Shown piece by piece: positions 20,055-28,812 of a stretch of 64,000 nucleotides of DNA; the stretch's first letter is position 1, and every line of letters starts with the position of its first letter. The notes below the pieces were generated by a model that saw only the letters and a list, made by a program, of their open reading frames with translations, had not been told where the DNA came from and searched no databases. The translations under genes were made by a program, and so were the position numbers. Source of the stretch: Pseudoalteromonas sp. NC201 (lineage in GTDB: Bacteria; Pseudomonadota; Gammaproteobacteria; Enterobacterales; Alteromonadaceae); NCBI RefSeq assembly GCF_002850255.1, contig NZ_CP022523.1, forward strand, positions 1,126,486 to 1,190,485. The letters are read 5' to 3'.

Positions 20055-20666
20055 TTGGACAATTATTTGCTGTTTGTAGGTGTCGCTTTGGCGACAATTT
20101 TATTACCAGGGCCTGCGGTGATGCTGACTATCAATAACTCAATTCAAAGAGGCTTTGCCAAGTCTTTAGCTGGTATTTGTGGTGTCGCGCTCGGGATTTT
20201 GATTGTCGCCGCGATATCGGCATCAAGTTTAGGTGTGATCTTAGCCAGTTCGGTGTTGGCATTTACGGTCGTTAAATTTATTGGCGCTGCATATCTTTTC
20301 TATTTAGGCTACAAAATGTGGCGAACTAAAGGTGAAAGTAAAATAGGCAAATCTATTGCTGCAAGTACGATGAAAAAGTGCTTTTTAGAAGGCTTTTTTG
20401 TTTCGATCACCAATCCTAAGGCTGTTATTTTCTTTATGTCTATCTTTCCGCAATTTATCAATGTGGAAAATGCCTTTATGCCGCAATTTATGTTGCTGGT
20501 TTTGACCTTTAGCCTGCTGGTGTTTATGGTGCATATTTCTTATGCGGTGTTTTCTGGCCTTGCTAAGACTAAATTGTCGTCACCGAAGAGTATGACGATG
20601 ATGAACAAAGTGAGCGGTGGCGTGTTTTTTGGGTTTGGCGCCGGTTTAGTTGCCGCCGGTAAGTAA
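20055..20666 (+). CDS. LysE/RhtB-family amino acid exporter
   Basis: 203 residues, about six helices, with the family signature LATILLPGPAVMLTINNSIQRGF near the N-terminus and SITNPKAVIFFMSIFPQF in the middle. Inner-membrane efflux of an amino acid or derivative. The start is a TTG, since no ATG or GTG fits in frame and the family N-terminus begins here; GCGGGG lies about 8 bases before it. Single gene, unrelated to the glucan genes around it. Confidence 0.88.
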   Translation: MDNYLLFVGVALATILLPGPAVMLTINNSIQRGFAKSLAGICGVALGILIVAAISASSLGVILASSVLAFTVVKFIGAAYLFYLGYKMWRTKGESKIGKSIAASTMKKCFLEGFFVSITNPKAVIFFMSIFPQFINVENAFMPQFMLLVLTFSLLVFMVHISYAVFSGLAKTKLSSPKSMTMMNKVSGGVFFGFGAGLVAAGK

Positions 20667-20745
20667 TTTGAGTGGCTTAAAAATGTAAGCATACTCCCTT
20701 TTCTCGCGAGTAGTTAAAGGGAGCAAAGCTTGAGTTCGGCATCGC

Positions 20746-20907
20746 TTAGCTCCGCACTGTAGCTGGCTTACTAGCCTTAGTGCGAGTGGTTGGGCTACTT
20801 AGATTTGAATAAGCGCTTGAAGCACTCATTAAGCCAAAACAACCCAAAGTTGTTAATATGCCAATGACGACGTAAATAATAAAATCGATTACCATGATGT
20901 TGCTCAT
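20746..20907 (-). CDS. Small single-pass membrane protein (53 residues)
   Basis: Reads MSNIMVIDFIIYVVIGILTT then LGCFGLMSASSAYSNLSS and a basic, Thr/Lys-rich tail ending PATVRS. One hydrophobic helix (about 6-32) with a short N-terminus. GGAGAGG about 8 bases before the ATG is a strong ribosome-binding site. The gene begins 31 bases after the stop of the GntA-like gene on the same strand, so the two form an operon. No family recognised. Support is the site quality, the hydrophobic design and the operon position; conservation would decide. Confidence 0.6.
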   Translation of the reverse strand: MSNIMVIDFIIYVVIGILTTLGCFGLMSASSAYSNLSSPTTRTKASKPATVRS

Positions 20908-20938
20908 ATCTAGTTCCTCTCCGTTGGTACAATGTGCA

Positions 20939-21478
20939 TTAAATTCTGTGGGTTTCTACGTGTGATTCGACGACACGGAAACTCTGTGGGACCTCAAACT
21001 GAGGCATTAAGTTAAAAACAATCGCTGGGTACTTAAACTTTCTGTTTCTCGATGCGCTTGTAGGGCTTAAACAAGTGATATAAAGCGGCTCGCCATCCAA
21101 ATTAAAATGAAAATTATTGCTGCAATCTGACGATTGAGAATGCGGCCCTCTGGGCGTGCTCTGCGAAACTAGGTTTTGCAATTCCTGCAGTTTACGCCAA
21201 ACAGACTTATTAAAGTCGCTGTCATCTAAGTGTTGGCTCTGCTCAAAAACCGCCACAAACGCGGCACTTTTCATGCTGTTAAACTCTACCTTTTCGACAA
21301 AAGAATAGAGGCTCGTTATCAAACTAAAGTTGTTGTGTCTTGAGGTGAGATCGCCAAAACCTAAAACCTCAACATGGTTAAATGCTAATTCGGCTCTATT
21401 ACCACCACAAATGCATGGAAATTGCTGCTTGTTCACGAAATCAATAAAACTATCTTGCAGCTCGGGTTGTGGTGTCAT
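20939..21478 (-). CDS. YqcI/YcgG (GntA-like) heme-dependent N-oxygenase family protein
   Basis: 179 residues. Family marks: QFPCICGGNRAEL near the N-terminus (Phe20-Pro21-Cys22) and, later, NNFHFNLDGEPLYITCLSPTS leading into ASRNRKFKYPAIVFNLMPQFE. These correspond to the FPC, HF-x-G and L-x-P-x-ASR-x-x-R motifs of YqcI/YcgG proteins, which include the guanitoxin N-hydroxylase GntA. The protein ends soon after the QFE motif, so it lacks the C-terminal 30-50 residues of typical members; activity and substrate are unknown. AGGAG precedes the ATG. Followed by the 53-residue membrane protein gene. Confidence 0.7.
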   Translation of the reverse strand: MTPQPELQDSFIDFVNKQQFPCICGGNRAELAFNHVEVLGFGDLTSRHNNFSLITSLYSFVEKVEFNSMKSAAFVAVFEQSQHLDDSDFNKSVWRKLQELQNLVSQSTPRGPHSQSSDCSNNFHFNLDGEPLYITCLSPTSASRNRKFKYPAIVFNLMPQFEVPQSFRVVESHVETHRI

Positions 21479-21751
21479 GTTTTATGCTCCTAATGTTGTT
21501 ATTTGCGCTAGTTGGTTTTGGTGGTTTCCAATGCTGAATGGCGAAATGCATCTACATTGTTTATCTATCACTATGTAAGCAAGGCTCGAACCACAAATTC
21601 AAATGTTTAAGTTATTGAATTTAAATGGTTTTTGATCTTCGTGTTTTAATGGGGTAAATTTTTCACGTTTTATTCAGGTAAGAAGTACACGGTTGTAAAA
21701 ATTGGTAACGGTGGGTTTTTCGCTCCGGGCAAGGTTTACCCAGATTGGTTG

Positions 21752-22156
21752 TTATTGTCCGAGTAAAGGTAAGTTTTTGAGGTTTTTATAGTCCATTGCA
21801 ATGGCGATACAGCGGTAGAGTAGCGCGGCTGGCATGTCTTCTTCTAATTTAAGGACTATTGCTCGGTTTCCTTCAAACTGTAGCTCGTCGGAAAATAGTA
21901 CCCTAAATGTATCAACTAGCTTCGTTTGACAGTGAAAATAAAGGTGATAGTTGGTAGGCGTTTTGGCTTTCCAAGCCATACGGAAAGGACTACCCGATTT
22001 AACACTAATGCTTAACTCTCCCCACTTTATTGCCTCAATCACTGCGCCAAAGTTTTGCTCACTGGCAACCTGCATAACGAGGCTACGCAGTGCCCTGATT
22101 TTTGTTTGTGCAGCAGGTGGATAGGTACTAATCACTTGTTCGGCTATGTTTGACAC
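21752..22156 (-). CDS. DUF1801 (YdhG-like) domain protein
   Basis: 134 residues. Matches DUF1801 by the opening TYPPAAQTKIRALRSLV, the IKWGELSIS core and the pattern YHLYFHCQTKLVDTFRVLF. Small soluble protein of unknown function. Start is a GTG at 22156 with AAGGAAGA about 8 bases upstream. Single gene. Confidence 0.8.
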   Translation of the reverse strand: MSNIAEQVISTYPPAAQTKIRALRSLVMQVASEQNFGAVIEAIKWGELSISVKSGSPFRMAWKAKTPTNYHLYFHCQTKLVDTFRVLFSDELQFEGNRAIVLKLEEDMPAALLYRCIAIAMDYKNLKNLPLLGQ

Positions 22157-22357
22157 TCTGGCTCTTCCTTGGTGTTAGCTCATTTAGCTCATAAAGTAGA
22201 GTATTAAATTGAGCAGGTGAGGGCAAGTGTGCTCTTGGTGTGACTTTTTAAATCGCTTGTTTGTGCCCTGTAAAAAGAATAAACGAGCGCTTCAGACAAT
22301 TGGCTTACCTTAGATCTCTTAAATTCTAGTCCACATTAAAGTTGCTTCATTAGACAC

Positions 22358-22396
22358 TAAAAAACGATGTGAACACAGCCTCGTGCCCACATCGTG
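22358..22396 (-). terminator. Rho-independent terminator of the GH3 gene
   Basis: On the reverse strand CGATGTG pairs with CACATCG (16-base loop) followed by TTTTTT, directly after the GH3 stop codon. Confidence 0.75.
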
Positions 22397-22405
22397 TTAA
22401 GGGGA

Positions 22406-24946
22406 CTAATTGCAGCTTAGTGTCGGTGATGCTTCTGAAGAGATCTGTATCTCAGACAGCGTTACCTCTAGTATTCCAGCGGTTGAAAGCTCGAAAGGGA
22501 CAACGGTTTTAGTGAAGTCCATGCCTTGGGTTTTAAAGCAATTGAGGTCAATGCTTAGTGATTGCCACTTGGCTAAAGGCATCGCTTGAAGTTGCGTAGC
22601 AATATCGACTTTTGCGGTGCACGAGCCGTTTGCATCCGCTTCGCCTTCACAGCTCATCGCTACCCAAACCGATTTATCTGGCGCTGCATCAACTTGTACT
22701 TTAAAAGTAAGGGCGCTGTCGGTTGGAATACTTGGGCTTATGTCTTCTCTAAAGTAGCTTTCACTGGCGAGTCTAAAGCCGCTGCGTCGACTACCGTCAA
22801 AAAGTAGCTGAATGGCATCTTCTTGTACTTCTTTGTCCGTTGTGCGGTAGCTAATACCACCGAGCGTATGGGTGTTGGCATTTATCAGTTGATTTTCGGC
22901 ACTGCTGTATAAATGGCCTTGCCAAGGTTTATTGATTGATCTTACCAGTAAGTCTACACCGCTGGCGAGATTTGCCTGAGTTTGTATTTGCTCTGGTAAA
23001 TTATCTGCTAGTACATTTTGGTCTGAATAACGTAAGCCAAAACCATAAGGTAAAAGCGGGTCGTAATTTTTATCTTGGTAATTTACGATTTGTGTCGGCG
23101 TTTTTGGCCAAGAGTAGCTAAGCTTGCCAGTAAAATCATACTTAACTTGGCCGTTTTTGTCGGCAAGTAATACGTCACTGATCCCAATTCCTTCAGACCC
23201 CGGTAACCATGCCGCCACAAATGCATCTGATGCGTTGAGTTCAGGGTTTACCCACATTGGGCGACCACTGATAAACACCGCCACCGTAGGAATTCCTGCT
23301 TGTTTAAAGCGTTTGAGTAATGCGTGATCAGATTTATCAGACGGCTTGTATTCAAGTGTTGCTCTGTCACCGTGGCCCTCTGCATAGGGATCTTCGCCAA
23401 AGACCACAATAGCAACGTCAGGCTTATCTTCGAAATCACCGCTAGTACTTAATGTGACTGTGCCACCAGCCGCTTCTGCTTGCTGCTTTATACCATCATA
23501 AATAGAAGTACCGCCCGGGAAGTCGGCATTGGTGTTGTTGGTACCTTGCCAAGTAATACTCCATCCGCCCGACTGTTTGCCGATATTGTCGGCACCATCG
23601 CCTGCTAACAAAATATGTTGGTTCGGTTTAAGTGGTAATAGCTGATCTTTGTTTTTGAGTAAAACCAGTGACTCACGTACGGCTTGGCGCGCGACTTTAC
23701 GGTGCGACTCTGCGCCAATGATTTCTGAGTTGCCAGCCAATGGACGATTTGCAGGACTTGGTTTTTCAAAAAGTCCCGCACGGAGTTTAACTCTTAAAAT
23801 ACGACTTACTGCATCATCAATGCGAGACTGCGCGATAGCGCCACTTTTTGCTTGCGCTAGCGTATTGTTGTACAAGGCTTTCCAGTCGTTCGGGGCCATG
23901 ACGATATCAATGCCGGCATTAATGGCCTCTGCGCAGCTGTCGTTCGTACAGCCTTTTATTTGGCCGTGACCATTCCAATCGCTCACCACAAAACCATCAA
24001 AATTCATTCGCTCTTTGAGCACTTGGGTAAGCAAATAATGACTGCCATGCACTTTTTCGCCATGCCAACTGTTAAACGACGCCATCACCGATTGTGCTCC
24101 GGCTTCAAGTCCGCCTACGTAGCCTTGAGCGTGAAGTGCAATTAATGCTTTTTCAGAGGCGATGTTGTCGCCTTGGTCGTCACCATCAACTGTGCCACCA
24201 TCGCCGACAAAATGCTTTACCGTGCTGATCACGCGGTTCTTACCAAGAAAGTCCGCCTTAGGACCGCCCTGTAAGCCTTTAACAATAGCGCTGGAATACG
24301 CTTTTACGATGTCGGGATGCTCCGAGTATCCTTCATAGGTGCGTCCCCAGCGATCATCACGCACCACCGCGACCGTCGGGGCAAAGATCCAATCAATTCC
24401 GGTGGCTAACACTTCTTTTGCGGTAATGTGGGCGATTTTCTCAATAAGATCTGGGTTATTTGCTGCGCCAAGGCCAATGTTATGTGGAAATAGCGTAGCG
24501 CCAATGACATTATTGTGGCCATGAACCGCATCCGTTCCCCACATGGTTGGAATAGTGCTGCCATCTAGGCTATCGTCAATCGATGCCTGATAGAGCGCTT
24601 CGGCAAGTTTAACCCAATCTGCAGGCGTTGCATGTTTGTTGTTGTAAGGAAATGCGCCACCGCCATTGAGATATGAGCCGAATCCGTACTCTCGCATTTC
24701 TGCGACGGTAATATTTCGAATCTCAGGTTGGATCATCTGCGCAACTTTTTGCTCCGGGGTCATCTTAGCGAGTATCGACCGAATTCTTTCTTCTAGATTG
24801 CTATCGGTTTGAATCGCAGGAGTCAGCGCTGGCCAGTTTTCTACTTGGCGAGCTGCATCAACACTGGTTTTATTTGGGCTTTCGCTACATCCTGTTAAGG
24901 TTGCGATAGCCATTGCAAGACTTAGCATGGTTATTTTCGTTTTCAT
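22406..24946 (-). CDS. GH3 exo-beta-glucosidase/glucanase lipoprotein, ExoP-like
   Basis: 846 residues. Lipobox TLTGC (Cys20). N-terminal GH3 barrel with nucleophile Asp323 in GFVVSDWNGHG, substrate-site motifs WIFAPTVAVVRDDRWGRTYEG and VKHFVGDGGT, then the alpha/beta sandwich (ILLAGDGADNIGKQSGGW) and GDRATLEY. The last 160 or so residues form a galactose-binding-like domain as in ExoP, the exo-1,3/1,4-beta-glucanase of a marine Pseudoalteromonas. It would trim glucan oligosaccharides from the non-reducing end in the periplasm or at the surface. Co-transcribed downstream of the FucP-like transporter (gap 3 bases), with a terminator after its stop. Confidence 0.92.
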   Translation of the reverse strand: MKTKITMLSLAMAIATLTGCSESPNKTSVDAARQVENWPALTPAIQTDSNLEERIRSILAKMTPEQKVAQMIQPEIRNITVAEMREYGFGSYLNGGGAFPYNNKHATPADWVKLAEALYQASIDDSLDGSTIPTMWGTDAVHGHNNVIGATLFPHNIGLGAANNPDLIEKIAHITAKEVLATGIDWIFAPTVAVVRDDRWGRTYEGYSEHPDIVKAYSSAIVKGLQGGPKADFLGKNRVISTVKHFVGDGGTVDGDDQGDNIASEKALIALHAQGYVGGLEAGAQSVMASFNSWHGEKVHGSHYLLTQVLKERMNFDGFVVSDWNGHGQIKGCTNDSCAEAINAGIDIVMAPNDWKALYNNTLAQAKSGAIAQSRIDDAVSRILRVKLRAGLFEKPSPANRPLAGNSEIIGAESHRKVARQAVRESLVLLKNKDQLLPLKPNQHILLAGDGADNIGKQSGGWSITWQGTNNTNADFPGGTSIYDGIKQQAEAAGGTVTLSTSGDFEDKPDVAIVVFGEDPYAEGHGDRATLEYKPSDKSDHALLKRFKQAGIPTVAVFISGRPMWVNPELNASDAFVAAWLPGSEGIGISDVLLADKNGQVKYDFTGKLSYSWPKTPTQIVNYQDKNYDPLLPYGFGLRYSDQNVLADNLPEQIQTQANLASGVDLLVRSINKPWQGHLYSSAENQLINANTHTLGGISYRTTDKEVQEDAIQLLFDGSRRSGFRLASESYFREDISPSIPTDSALTFKVQVDAAPDKSVWVAMSCEGEADANGSCTAKVDIATQLQAMPLAKWQSLSIDLNCFKTQGMDFTKTVVPFELSTAGILEVTLSEIQISSEASPTLSCN

Positions 24947-24949
24947 GTT

Positions 24950-26200
24950 TTAATTACTCTTGAAACGCTGAGGAGTTGCGCCTTTTAATCCAAAGTAGGC
25001 GATGTAGATATAGCATAAAGCAGGCAGTAAGAATGATAGCTGCAGATTGATTCCGTCTGCTAGCATCCCTTGAAATAGCGGGATAACTGCACCGCCGACA
25101 ATAGCAAGACAGAGAATACCTGAGCCTTGTGCCGTTTGTTTTCCAAGCCCATTCAACGATAAGCTAAAGATAGTCGGGAACATCACTGAGTTACAAAGCC
25201 CGACCGCCAAAATGCTCCAAAGGGCGAGCTGACCGCTGCTAAATACTGCGATAAGTACTAATGCAAATGCACAGGCTGCATTAAAGACAAGCACGGTTCG
25301 ACCCGATATTTTCTGCATGACTAACGCGCCAATAAAGCGTCCGACCATGGCTCCACCCCAATAATATGCGATGAGCTTTGCGGCTTGGGCTTCGGTCATG
25401 TTGCCAATGTCCGGTTGATGTAAGAAGCTAACGAGTGTTGAGCCAATCGCCACTTCAGCCCCAACATAAACGAAAATACCGATTGCACCAAGCACCAAAT
25501 GTTTATGCTGCCATGCTTTGATTTCACCTGTGGTGACTTCCTCAGTAGTACTACTTAGCTGGGGAAGTTTGATAAAGGCAAAGATCAAAGCCAATGACGC
25601 GAGCATGGCTGCCAACATTAAGTAAGGCAGTTGGGTTGCGCTGGCATTGCCCACCTCAACTGTGCTTCCCTCACTGAAGATGAGCATGGCGCCAAAAAAT
25701 GGGGCGACAGTCGTACCAAGAGAGTTAAAGGCTTGGGTCATGGTGAGTCGTGCAGGGGCAGTTTCGGGAGAGCCAAGTACACTAACAAACGGGTTAGCAG
25801 CAACTTGTAGCACTGTGATCCCTGCCGCTAGTACAAATAGCGCGAATAAAAACACGCCGTAGATACCACTTTCAGCCGCTGGGTAAAAAAGCACACAACC
25901 AACGCCTGCGGTAAGTAATCCAGTTACAATGCCTTTTTGATAGCCGATTTTTCCAACCAATTTGCCAGCTGGCACCGAAACAACAAAATAGGCACTAAAA
26001 AAGCAAAATTGGATGAGCATCGCTTGAGTGTAATTAAGCTCAAACGCGCCTTTGAGGTACGGAATTAAAATATCATTCAAGCAAGTAATGAAACCCCACA
26101 TAAAAAATAGTGAGGTGAGGGCCCCCAAAGCAAATCGGTACTGACCAGTATGGCCCGTGGCGATTGCTGCTGAAACCTGTGGTTGAGACGGTACGCTCAC
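24950..26200 (-). CDS. FucP/GluP-type sugar:proton symporter (MFS)
   Basis: 416 residues, 12 predicted helices. The N-terminal stretch [21 protein letters not shown] is the signature of the FucP/GluP sugar transporters. Likely imports glucose or short glucosides released by GH3. It leads the transporter-GH3 operon, divergent from GH1 across a gap with paired LacI-type operators. Exact sugar cannot be told from sequence. Confidence 0.88.
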   Translation of the reverse strand: MSVPSQPQVSAAIATGHTGQYRFALGALTSLFFMWGFITCLNDILIPYLKGAFELNYTQAMLIQFCFFSAYFVVSVPAGKLVGKIGYQKGIVTGLLTAGVGCVLFYPAAESGIYGVFLFALFVLAAGITVLQVAANPFVSVLGSPETAPARLTMTQAFNSLGTTVAPFFGAMLIFSEGSTVEVGNASATQLPYLMLAAMLASLALIFAFIKLPQLSSTTEEVTTGEIKAWQHKHLVLGAIGIFVYVGAEVAIGSTLVSFLHQPDIGNMTEAQAAKLIAYYWGGAMVGRFIGALVMQKISGRTVLVFNAACAFALVLIAVFSSGQLALWSILAVGLCNSVMFPTIFSLSLNGLGKQTAQGSGILCLAIVGGAVIPLFQGMLADGINLQLSFLLPALCYIYIAYFGLKGATPQRFKSN

Positions 26201-26226
26201 GACAAACTCCTAGTTGATTTTTTTTG

Positions 26227-26264
26227 GTAAAGCGCTTACATTTACAAAAATGAAAGCGCTTACA
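26227..26264. promoter_or_regulatory. Paired LacI-family operators in the divergent transporter/GH1 gap
   Basis: GTAAAGCGCTTACA (26227-26240) and TGAAAGCGCTTACA (26251-26264), same core as the GH16 operators, centres 24 bases apart. They sit 27 bases from the transporter start and about 120 bases from GH1, so one site pair could control both directions. Confidence 0.85.
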
Positions 26265-26385
26265 TTTTTAATGATGATTGCAGAAAGCGAACACGAATTC
26301 AAATAAAAAATGTTTTTGCCTTGCACTGTGACTAACACAACACGCTCGTACCTTGGCGTGAACACATAACTTGGAACGATTAACC

Positions 26386-27729
26386 ATGAATAAAATTATC
26401 CTGCCAACACACTCGGCCATGTTGAAGGCAGACTATATTTTCGGCGTTGCGACTTCGTCATTTCAAATCGAAGGTGAGCGGCGTGGGCGTTGTGAGTCAA
26501 TTTGGGATAGGTTTTGTGAACATGATGGCGCGATAAAGGATAGTAGTAACGGTGATATTGCCTGTGAGCATATATCTAGGTGGCAGCAAGATGTTGAACT
26601 CATAACCAGTTTGGGGGTTGACGCCTATCGCCTTTCTATTTCTTGGCCAAGAGTAATGAATGATGATGGCACGGTTAACGATGCAGGACTTTCATTTTAC
26701 CAACAATTGGTCGATGCGTTGGTTGCTAAAGGCTTAAAAGTGTTTGTCACGCTATATCACTGGGACTTACCACAAGCGCTTGAGGATAAGGGCGGGTGGC
26801 TGAATCGAGAAACGGCTGTGGCGTTTGCACGGTATACCGAGGTGGTATGTAAAGCGCTTGGCGATAAAGTGTATGCGTACACCACGTTAAATGAACCATT
26901 TTGTAGTGCACATTTGGGGTATGAATTAGGTATTCATGCACCGGGCTTGCGCTCCCAAGCGGCGGGACGACAAGCAGCTCATCACCTGCTTCTTGCCCAT
27001 GGTTTAGCGATGCAAGTGTTAAGAGCGCATTGCCCAAATAGCCTCCATGGAGTCGTGTTGAATTTTGCCAATGCGGATCCTGTGTCTACAGCGCATTGTG
27101 ACGTGGAAGCGGCAAAAATCGCGGATGATTACTGTAATCACTGGTATATCAAGCCAATTCTTGAAGGGCAGTACCCAGATTTACTTGCCCAGCTCCCCAA
27201 AGACGTACAACCAGATATGCTAGCTGGAGATTTAGAGATTATTGCTGCCCCCATTGATTATCTTGGCGTGAACTATTACACCCGAAATATTTATCAATCT
27301 GATGGTAATGGATGGTATGAACAAGTTGAGCCTAGTGCCGAAACGCTCACTACAATGGGCTGGGAAGTCGTGCCAGACTCATTTTGTGCATTGCTTCGGG
27401 AGTTACATGCTGAGTACCAGTTGCCACCACTTTATATCACAGAAAATGGTGCTGCCTTTGACGACAAAATGGAAAATGGCGAAGTATTAGACGTGCAAAG
27501 GCTGGCTTACTTCCAATCTCACCTGCTCGCGGTTAATCAAGCAATGGAGCAGGGCGTTGATATTCGTGGCTACTTTGCATGGAGTTTAATGGATAATTTC
27601 GAATGGGCAGAGGGGTATACGCAACGCTTTGGTATTGTGCACGTTGATTATCATACTCAGCAAAGAACCTTAAAGGCGAGTGCAAAAGCCTACCAAACGA
27701 TGCTGTTTGAGCGTAAATCAAGTGTCTAA
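26386..27729 (+). CDS. GH1 beta-glucosidase
   Basis: 447 residues from the ATG at 26386 (GGAA upstream); an in-frame TTG at 26371 is less likely. Family opening FIFGVATSSFQIEG-like (YIFGVATSSFQIEG), acid/base Glu170 in TLNEP, nucleophile Glu353 in YITENGAAFDD, and SLMDNFEWAEGYTQRFGIVHVD near the end. No signal peptide, so it acts in the cytoplasm on imported glucosides such as laminaribiose or cellobiose. First gene of the GH1-LacI-transporter cluster. Confidence 0.95.
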   Translation: MNKIILPTHSAMLKADYIFGVATSSFQIEGERRGRCESIWDRFCEHDGAIKDSSNGDIACEHISRWQQDVELITSLGVDAYRLSISWPRVMNDDGTVNDAGLSFYQQLVDALVAKGLKVFVTLYHWDLPQALEDKGGWLNRETAVAFARYTEVVCKALGDKVYAYTTLNEPFCSAHLGYELGIHAPGLRSQAAGRQAAHHLLLAHGLAMQVLRAHCPNSLHGVVLNFANADPVSTAHCDVEAAKIADDYCNHWYIKPILEGQYPDLLAQLPKDVQPDMLAGDLEIIAAPIDYLGVNYYTRNIYQSDGNGWYEQVEPSAETLTTMGWEVVPDSFCALLRELHAEYQLPPLYITENGAAFDDKMENGEVLDVQRLAYFQSHLLAVNQAMEQGVDIRGYFAWSLMDNFEWAEGYTQRFGIVHVDYHTQQRTLKASAKAYQTMLFERKSSV

Positions 27730-27798
27730 AACTATGCGCATTTTTAGCCAAAATTGGTATAGTGCGCAGATACAACTGATGGAATAAAAGTAATAGAT

Positions 27799-28806
27799 AT
27801 GGCAACGATTTACGAAGTCTCAAAAGCTGCAGGGGTATCATTAGCCACGGTGTCACGGGTGATGAATGGTAATGCAAAGGTGAGTGACAAAACCAAAGAG
27901 AAGGTGCTCGCGGCAATGTCAGAGTTAGGTTATAAACCTAACGCCATCGCGCAATCTTTGGCTTCTAACCGCAGTAACAGTGTGGGGCTTATGGTATCTG
28001 AGCTACACGGCTCTTTCTTTGGTGACATGATGAGTACCATAGAGAGTACGCTAAGAACGGCGGGTAAACATGCCATTATTGCTGCGGGCCACAGTGATGA
28101 AGAAAAGGAACAACAAGCCATCGAATTTTTATTGGATAGGCGCTGCGATGCCTTAATTGTGCATGCAGAAGCAGTCAGTGATGAATATCTCATTGAGCTT
28201 GCGGGACGAGATGTAGAACTGGTGCTAGTGAACCGCCACATTCCAGAGTTGGCAGAGCGCTGCTTTTATACTGATAACGAACTGGGTGGATACTTAGCGA
28301 CTGAGGCGCTATTGCAGCGCGGACATCGAGATATCGCGTATATCAGTGGACCGTTATTTAAGCTTGACGCCAAAGCGCGTTTGGCTGGTCATCAAAAAGC
28401 CTTAGCTGAATACAATGTGTCATTTGATCCTAAGCTCTCATTTGAAGGCGGTTATCATGAAACCGATGGCATCGCGGGATTTAATCACTTAATGCAAACA
28501 GGGCAGCGCTTTAGTGCCTTGGTTTGCGCAAACGATGAGATGGCATCAGGTGCGATGACTGCGGCCAGAGAAGCTGGACTTGATGTCCCATCAGCGCTTT
28601 CCGTTGTAGGCTTTGACGATGTGTTATTTACCAAATATCTTTATCCAAAACTCACCACCATAGATAACCCTATTCGTAAAATGGGCAATGCGGCGGCGCG
28701 TTGGGTACTTAAGTATGTGTATAAAGAGAAGCACCAACCCGATGTAGAAAATCTCTACCCACCAACTTTAATCTTGCGCGATTCTATCGCCGTAAAAGCA
28801 GAGTAA
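27799..28806 (+). CDS. LacI-family transcriptional regulator of the glucan locus
   Basis: 335 residues. N-terminal helix-turn-helix (TIYEVSKAAGVSLATVSRVM) and hinge helix (NAIAQSLAS), then a periplasmic-binding-like sensor with SVVGFDDVLFTKYLYPKLTTI. The presumed operators are the AAGCGCTT palindromes at 13.6 and 26.2 kb. It lies 69 bases after GH1 and 6 bases before the SP transporter, so it is autoregulated if read from the same promoter. Inducer is probably glucose or a glucobiose (inference). Confidence 0.93.
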   Translation: MATIYEVSKAAGVSLATVSRVMNGNAKVSDKTKEKVLAAMSELGYKPNAIAQSLASNRSNSVGLMVSELHGSFFGDMMSTIESTLRTAGKHAIIAAGHSDEEKEQQAIEFLLDRRCDALIVHAEAVSDEYLIELAGRDVELVLVNRHIPELAERCFYTDNELGGYLATEALLQRGHRDIAYISGPLFKLDAKARLAGHQKALAEYNVSFDPKLSFEGGYHETDGIAGFNHLMQTGQRFSALVCANDEMASGAMTAAREAGLDVPSALSVVGFDDVLFTKYLYPKLTTIDNPIRKMGNAAARWVLKYVYKEKHQPDVENLYPPTLILRDSIAVKAE

Positions 28807-28812
28807 TAAGCG

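Noticed and set aside
20693..20723. CTCCCTTT/AAAGGGAG hairpin after the LysE gene as a terminator
   Set aside because: The stem is good but neither strand has a T-run after it, so I did not list it.
20805..20830. AAGCGCTTGA sequence resembling the LacI operator core
   Set aside because: Only one half of the palindrome matches, it lies inside the small membrane-protein gene and is not near a promoter of the glucan regulon.
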